Positions 59,076 to 64,000 of a stretch of 64,000 bases of DNA are shown in pieces. Under the pieces are notes generated by a model. The model did not search any database. It was not told the origin of the DNA and saw only the letters and a list, made by a program, of their open reading frames with translations. The stretch spans positions 34,898,001-34,962,000 of the forward strand of contig JAFFJZ010000001.1 in NCBI GenBank assembly GCA_018340375.1, read 5' to 3'. This stretch comes from Gonatopus flavifemur (taxonomy: Eukaryota; Arthropoda; Insecta; Hymenoptera; Dryinidae). How positions within the stretch are numbered: position 1 is the stretch's first letter; each line of letters starts with the position of its first letter. Position numbers and translations under genes: made by a program.

Positions 59076-59572
59076 CACTGTTAAAAATTGGTGCGCCCTG
59101 TGACACCGAAACGGTGGAGATTTTGTGACCTCGCTCTATTCAGGTGTGGCAACAACAAACAGTGTGAACAAAATGTTTCGGAGTTCATGTTTCTTCTTTC
59201 ACACCATCGCACCAATTCCCACACTTTCATGGTGTTTTGAAACAGATTTTTCATACTGCACGTAAGATACGTAAAGTTGAATATTCACACAACAACATAT
59301 ATCTTGTTCCAGTACACAAGATTCGGAAATACTTTCAAAATTCACATTTATAAATTTTATATACGCGAAATCAGCGAATGCAACGATGCATATTGATAAT
59401 TTGAGACGATGCTTACGCGTGTTGCCTGTCACGATTCAATGTGAACGTTGCACCGAATCGGTGCAAATTTCAAACCGTTCGGTTTGAATGTCGCACCGGT
59501 CGGTGTTATATCTTCGCATTTTTGTTGCATATACACATTCGGTGTCAAGTTGTACACATTTTTCTAACAGTG
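59076..59572. mobile_element. MITE, CACTGTTAAAAATTGGTG ends
   Basis: CACTGTTAAAAATTGGTGCG pairs with the right end ACATTTTTCTAACAGTG. TA at 59074-59075 and 59573-59574. CGGTG/CACCG words recur through the arms. Confidence 0.8.
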
Positions 59573-60001
59573 TATAACGTATTAAAACAAATATTCAATG
59601 GAACGTCCATCGGAAATGCATCGAATGGACATCGAAGGCAGAACAATAACTCTATTCTTTATTTCTCTATTCTTAAATAAGTCTATTCTCAAATATGACT
59701 AATCCTAGATATCTGTATTCTCCGGGTGTCGAGCGCAAGACTTGCGTCGAATTCCCGGGTTTCCCGGGTAAAAAAGTCTAAATTTCTCGGGTATTTTTCA
59801 AAAATATATTTCCTATGTTTTCCATGGCTACGGAAAAACAGCCAAGTGTTAAATGATGTTCACTGTTTTTCAGTCAGTTTTTTTTCAATTTAGTACACTT
59901 AGAAAAATTACTTGAGATGAAGAAACCAATCTTTTAAACAGAGACAAGAAATATTCCTCGCATTCGAACGCATATCGACGACGATTTGACAAAAAGGCGT
60001 A

Positions 60002-60441
60002 CACGGAGAAGAAAATATCGCTGTCATAACGATACTGGATAGTTGTGATGACTATCCAAAGTTTAGTGGTATTAGTATCGTTGCTATGATCATACAAATC
60101 ATCCGAGGAACGATATAGATCGCCAGCATACACGGAAAAAAATGAACTGTTAATTTTACCAGAATTCCGGTTACTATATGGACAGCAAGGAATATCCGTG
60201 ACTTTTACTGGAATTCTTGTTAAATTTACCGGGGCCCTTGTTAAATTTGCCGGAGATTTGATTCATTTAACTAGAATTCCGGTTGAAATAGCAGTAATTC
60301 TTGCTGTCCATATATTAACCGGAGTATTTTTTCCTGTGTAGCCATCTGTATCGTCACCATAGTGATACAGTATTGTCATTACAGCTATCTCTTCTTAACC
60401 ATACTTCAGATCGTTATAATAGCCATACTTTTTTTTCCGTG
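60002..60441. mobile_element. MITE, CACGGAGAAGAAA ends, inserted in the host hairpin
   Basis: TA is duplicated at 60000-60001 and 60442-60443. Its ends are CACGGAGAAGAAAATATCG and TACTTTTTTTTCCGTG. It contains a further element at 60131-60338. Confidence 0.85.
60131..60338 (+). mobile_element. 208 bp MITE, copy 1 of an inverted pair
   Basis: CACGGAAAAAAATGAACTGT to the right end ...CGGAGTATTTTTTCCTGTG. TA at 60129-60130 and 60339-60340. It is almost identical, in inverse, to 60473-60680. Confidence 0.9.
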
Positions 60442-60472
60442 TAAGTGCCAAAAAATTCGAAATTTTGTAATA

Positions 60473-60680
60473 CACTGAAAAAAATACTCCGGTTAATATA
60501 TGGACAGCAAGAATCACTGCCATTTTAACCGGAATTCTAGTTAAATGAATCAAGTCTCCGGCAAATTTAACAAGGGCTCCGGTAAATTTAACAAGAATTC
60601 CAGTAAAAGTCACAGATATTCCTTGCTGTCCATATAGTAACCGGAATTCTGGTAAAATTAACAGTTCATTTTTTTCCGTG
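60473..60680 (-). mobile_element. 208 bp MITE, copy 2 of an inverted pair
   Basis: It starts CACTGAAAAAAATACTCCGG and ends TTCATTTTTTTCCGTG. TA at 60471-60472 and 60681-60682. It is the same length as copy 1 and opposite in orientation. Confidence 0.9.
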
Positions 60681-61003
60681 TATATACGATTCAGAAGCTC
60701 TTTTCAAGACCTTTCGATTGATATATGTTACAAAATTCCGAATTTTTTTGGCGCTTACGCCTTTTTGTCAAAACGTCGTCGATATCTATTTGTTCTGAAA
60801 TATGACTTCGAAATGACGTTAGAAGAGGTCAGAATGTTACACCATGAAACACCCAATTGTGACGTTTTTTCATATGGATTCATTTCAATTTGGACCTTAT
60901 TTTCATCATTTCAAACACAAACGTATGAAAATGATATTAAAAAACTGGATTTTGTTGGACTATTCATTTATTCCTAAATGTGAAATAAAATCAAGTAAGA
61001 TAT

Positions 61004-61452
61004 AGACTGTGAAAAAAATTTGAATTAATTTTAATACAAAAATTTGGAAGCAATTAATATACGTATTTTTGCATCGAATTCTCCACACTTTCATTAAAAT
61101 TCACACACAATATTATCTACAAATGGGTTTCATAACAAATGTAATTGGAATTCTTATAAAATCAGTAGTAAATTTAATACACAAATGTGTGTGTTAATTG
61201 CTTCCATATTTTGTGTATGAGATCCAAAAATTTTTTGATTTTAATTGACAAGTTTTGAAGCAATTAACACACATATTTTTGCATTGGACCTCCTATTCTT
61301 TTATTAGAATTCAAACATAATATTATCTTGAAATGGTTTTCATACAATATTTCATTCGAATCTTATAAAATTTGTGGTGAATTTAATACAAAAATATGTG
61401 TGTTAATTGGTTCCAAATTTTGTGTATGGAATTCACAAATTTTTCAACACTG
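61004..61452. mobile_element. element with an internal ~200 bp direct duplication
   Basis: GACTGTGAAAAAAATTTG faces AATTTTTCAACACTG. Two successive units share GAAGCAATTAA(C/T)A(C/T)ACGTATTT-like, CATAATATTATC and GTGTTAATTG(C/G)TTCCA blocks (about 61048-61212 and 61258-61430). Confidence 0.65.
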
Positions 61453-61454
61453 TA

Positions 61455-61751
61455 CACGAAGAGAAATTCCGAGATATTAAATCAAGGAACTTTAAGTGAT
61501 GTCTTATCTCGTAACTGACGTGAAACAAAATCAACCGATTAGTGATTTTTTATCTCCAAGTACATGATTTTAGATCACCAAACTGCTTGATTTCAGATCT
61601 CCAACTTCACGATGAAATAATAGGTATCACGAGATTCGAGATTTATGTTCTCCGATGTTGTGATGTTTTTTTGAGATGCAAAATCACCTGATCGCGAGAT
61701 GAAAAGTCACGTGAAGTTCCATGATTGAATATCTCGCAATTTCTCTCCATG
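61455..61751. mobile_element. MITE, CACGAAGAGAAATT ends
   Basis: CACGAAGAGAAATTCCGAGA pairs with TCTCGCAATTTCTCTCCATG. The inner stem has GATATTAAATCAAGGAACTT and a diverged complement. It shares its left TA with the preceding element. Confidence 0.8.
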
Positions 61752-62279
61752 TAGTTGTATGAAATATTATTTCTCGTTGAAATTTACGGATGTTCCGAAC
61801 CAACAAATCTTACGTCAAAATTTAATCCTTTGTCATGAAAATTCTGACGTTGACTGACATATGCTAAATTTTTTGTCAAAATGACATTTGTTTGAACAAA
61901 AATGTTCCACTTGAGATTGTTGAAATGAATTTTTAATGGAGTACAAGTATATACAAATTTATGCTGGGTCATAAATATCGGGTCCTTGTTTTTTCCCACA
62001 ACAACCTTAATTGCTCCTTTTCGTTCATGTAGGAATTCATCTGGATAACATGTTTCCCCTTCTTCTTCTGTTTTTTTTGTACGGATCAGGTTGAAATTTA
62101 TATTGAACACCACTAACGACACCGCATGAAATGGTGATGGAAATTCATGAAAATCGGATGATAAGAACCAAAGATATCCGTATAATAGCAGCATTTACAT
62201 GATTTAAAATCTTGTTTCGAAGCTTAGTGCTTACTGGTTTCCCCTCTCAATACCGATTCGTCTGAAATTTCTATCGTAC
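61752..62279. other. gene-free DNA
   Basis: A 136-residue minus-strand frame (62194-61784) contains HDKGLNFDVRF-type sequence without a recognised domain. I cannot support it as a gene. Confidence 0.4.
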
Positions 62280-62600
62280 AATTGACACCTTGTGAATGGA
62301 ATGTGCTCAAAGTGTTATGGCATTCGGATGATACTGACACAGGGAAGAGATGATTTCAAAATGTTGTCAAATAATGCGAATCGCAAAAAAAAATTTCCAT
62401 TGTTTTCAACCAATTGGGATGAAACTTATAAGAGGCCACTATCGGAACATTACTGATACGTGGAATAAGTTTCATTGCAATCGAATAATAGGGAACGAAG
62501 ATATGCGCGTTCGCAGAAATAACAAGTTTTTCTCACATTTGCTATTCCCATCAAATTCCTGTGCACGTATCAAAATAGAACTAATATGAAATCATCATGG
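62280..62600 (-). repeat. dispersed repeat, inverse copy of 25250-25450
   Basis: TATGGCATTCGGATGA and CAACCAATTGGGATGAAAC match the reverse complement of the first unit at 25037-25870. Confidence 0.7.
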
Positions 62601-62749
62601 ACCTGTCTTTGAAATGTGGCAAAAATTTCTTAACGATTGGATAATTCGAACGAAAAATATGCACGTTCGTATAAAATGTTAACATACAGACACCAGACAG
62701 ACGGACATTAGACACGAAACAAAATTTGCTCTTCGAGTTTTATGGGGAG

Positions 62750-62772
62750 AGGGGCGGGGGGGGGGGGGGGGG
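62750..62772 (+). repeat. poly-G tract
   Basis: A run broken only once, GGGGCGGGG followed by a long unbroken G stretch, in otherwise AT-rich DNA. It could form a G-quadruplex, and its exact length may be an assembly estimate. Confidence 0.85.
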
Positions 62773-63650
62773 TTTGTTGTCAGAAATTTTGATTTTAGAG
62801 GCTAAAAATTTCTCGGGTTTTCAAAACAATCATAAAGTCAACTCTTTTGAGAAAGCAAACATTTTTTTATACACCACATTCCGTGAAGAAAGGCACCAAC
62901 TACAAGAAAAAACAGTTCTTCGGTTTCGAGGATGCCAAAATTGGAATTTTCACAATTACTTGAGTTTTATTGTAAATAATTTTTGTGATTCAGCATATGT
63001 ATCCATTATGAATATTTTGAATGAATATAGTTCAATATTGCTTTTTCAGATGAGAAGTTTTTCTTCATCCCTCAGTTGTACTGTCAATGATCTCTCTCTG
63101 ACGGTTCGATTCTAATGGGGCGGCAAGCAGCTCACCACTTTCGATATTTTTGGTTGGGTCTGGATCCAACGACATGAACTTTTGAAATTCATTCAGTTTT
63201 TCCCTATTTCTCTCAAAAAAACCAACAAAATCTACTAAGACATAATCTCAACCAAAAGTATCAAGAGTGGCAGCTGTGAAAGTGGTGGCTGCTTCCCGCC
63301 CCATTGATTGAGACTGCTCATTCCAATATGAGATATAGAATTCAATGTGCTAAGCAGGACTTTATGGTTTCAACAACTGTGCACTTCGATAAGACAAAAA
63401 TTTTTGTTATACTCAGATATTTGGTTTGAACATCTTTGTGTCACTTTGTTAAAATTTTTCAAAAATTTGAAGAGCGAAATTGACTATACCAAATCTTAAT
63501 AGTTCACAAATTGCCAAGAATATTACACATCTGGACACAGAACTTTCAAGTACAGGTCTCAATATATCCTCCCTATGCTGGGCGTATAACCTATAAAGCA
63601 TTGTCATTTATACATCGTAACAGATCTTTGTTTTGCAGCGGATCTTCGAA
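62773..63650. other. gene-free DNA
   Basis: The 129-residue frame at 62726-63115 begins in the poly-G tract and is not credible as a gene. Nothing else is supported. Confidence 0.45.
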
Positions 63651-64000
63651 ATTTCCCCGGGTAGTTTCGGAATTCCCGGATATTTCCCGGGTTTTTCCAG
63701 GGTGAGAAAAAATTCCCGGGTTTCCCGGATTTCCCGAGTCACTCGACACCCTGATTCTTTTATATATAAAACAAAAAACATCTGTATCTAATCAATATTG
63801 AAAAAATAGAGATTTGTGAGAATAGACATTCATAAGAATAGAGATATTTAGGATTAGTCATATTCGGGAATATACTTATTTGAGAATAGAGATATTTATG
63901 AATAGAGTTATCTGAAAATAGAGAAATGAAGAATAGAGTATTTGTTCTGCCACATCGAACGCTTCAAGTCAGTAATCTACTCAACTTCACCTTGTATTGA

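Larger units (their letters stand above)
59971..60781. mobile_element. four-element nested hairpin complex
   Basis: The host hairpin arms are 59971-59999 plus 60444-60470 on the left and about 60728-60781 on the right. With the insert 60002-60441 removed and one TA kept, the left arm reads AAAAAGGCGTAAGTGCC and pairs with GGCGCTTACGCCTTTTT. Confidence 0.8.
59728..63753. mobile_element. large insert with CAGGGTGTCGAG-type ends (hAT-like)
   Basis: The right end is TCACTCGACACCCTG, preceded by many CCCGGG words. The left end is GGGTGTCGAGCGCAAGAC, followed by TTCCCGGGTTTCCCGGG. ATTCT occurs just outside both ends, a possible degraded target duplication. No transposase is recognised. It is filled with nested MITEs. 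Confidence 0.5.
59600..63960. repeat. outer inverted repeat flanking a 4 kb composite
   Basis: GGCAGAACAATAACTCTATTC at 59638 is mirrored by GAATAGAGTATTTGTTCTGCC near 63935. ATATGACTAATCCTAGATATC mirrors GATATTTAGGATTAGTCATA. The outer limits are not fixed. Between the arms lies the CAGGGTGTCGAG-ended insert at 59728-63753. Confidence 0.65.

Noticed and set aside
62726..63115. 129-residue frame starting in the poly-G tract
   Set aside because: The apparent Gly run is the homopolymer; the rest has no recognisable features.

Overview
This is a eukaryotic nuclear window: AT-rich, almost gene-free and packed with short inverted-repeat DNA transposons. The intron signals, the arthropod-type core promoter (TATA plus TCAGT initiator) and the main gene all suggest an insect. 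A silk-producing hymenopteran such as a parasitoid wasp is my best guess, from protein style alone. I see no rRNA, intact tRNA, CRISPR array or bacterial operon structure.

The one host gene I can support is on the minus strand, between about 46495 and 31155. It encodes a giant secreted repeat protein that looks like a silk or fibrous glue. The proposed model has three exons: 46469-46110 (signal peptide, Gly-rich head), 40107-32377 (7731 nt, Ala/Lys/Gln head, then about 2,390 residues alternating Ala or Ser with Gln) and 31694-31353 (end of the repeat, Ala/charged tail with cysteines). All junctions are phase 0 with GT/AG borders, giving about 2,810 residues. Exons 2 and 3 are well supported by the sequence. 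The link to exon 1 across a 6.0 kb intron is an inference from phase, composition and promoter signals.

The second coding region is a decayed transposase inside a 4.1 kb DNA transposon (26797-30881) with roughly 440 bp terminal inverted repeats. It has an in-frame stop and several frameshifts, and two further elements are nested in its presumed intron.

The rest is transposon debris. Most elements are 160-500 bp, start CACTGAGAAA, CACGGAGAAA or CACAGTAAAA, and sit at TA dinucleotides, as expected of Tc1/mariner-type MITEs. Three have clean 8-bp target duplications (hAT type): 40727-40972, 48916-49052 and 56818-57030. One has pogo/Tigger-like ends (22499-23976). One 2.5 kb foldback element (50474-52943) carries a ~131 bp tandem array. 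Nesting is frequent and can be proved at several sites, because removing the inner element restores the outer hairpin.

By region: 1-26.8 kb, MITEs and gene-free DNA; 26.8-31.1 kb, transposon and flanking repeat; 31.1-46.5 kb, the silk-like gene with a MITE-filled first intron; 46.5-64 kb, nested transposons. All calls come from reading the sequence; no search was run.
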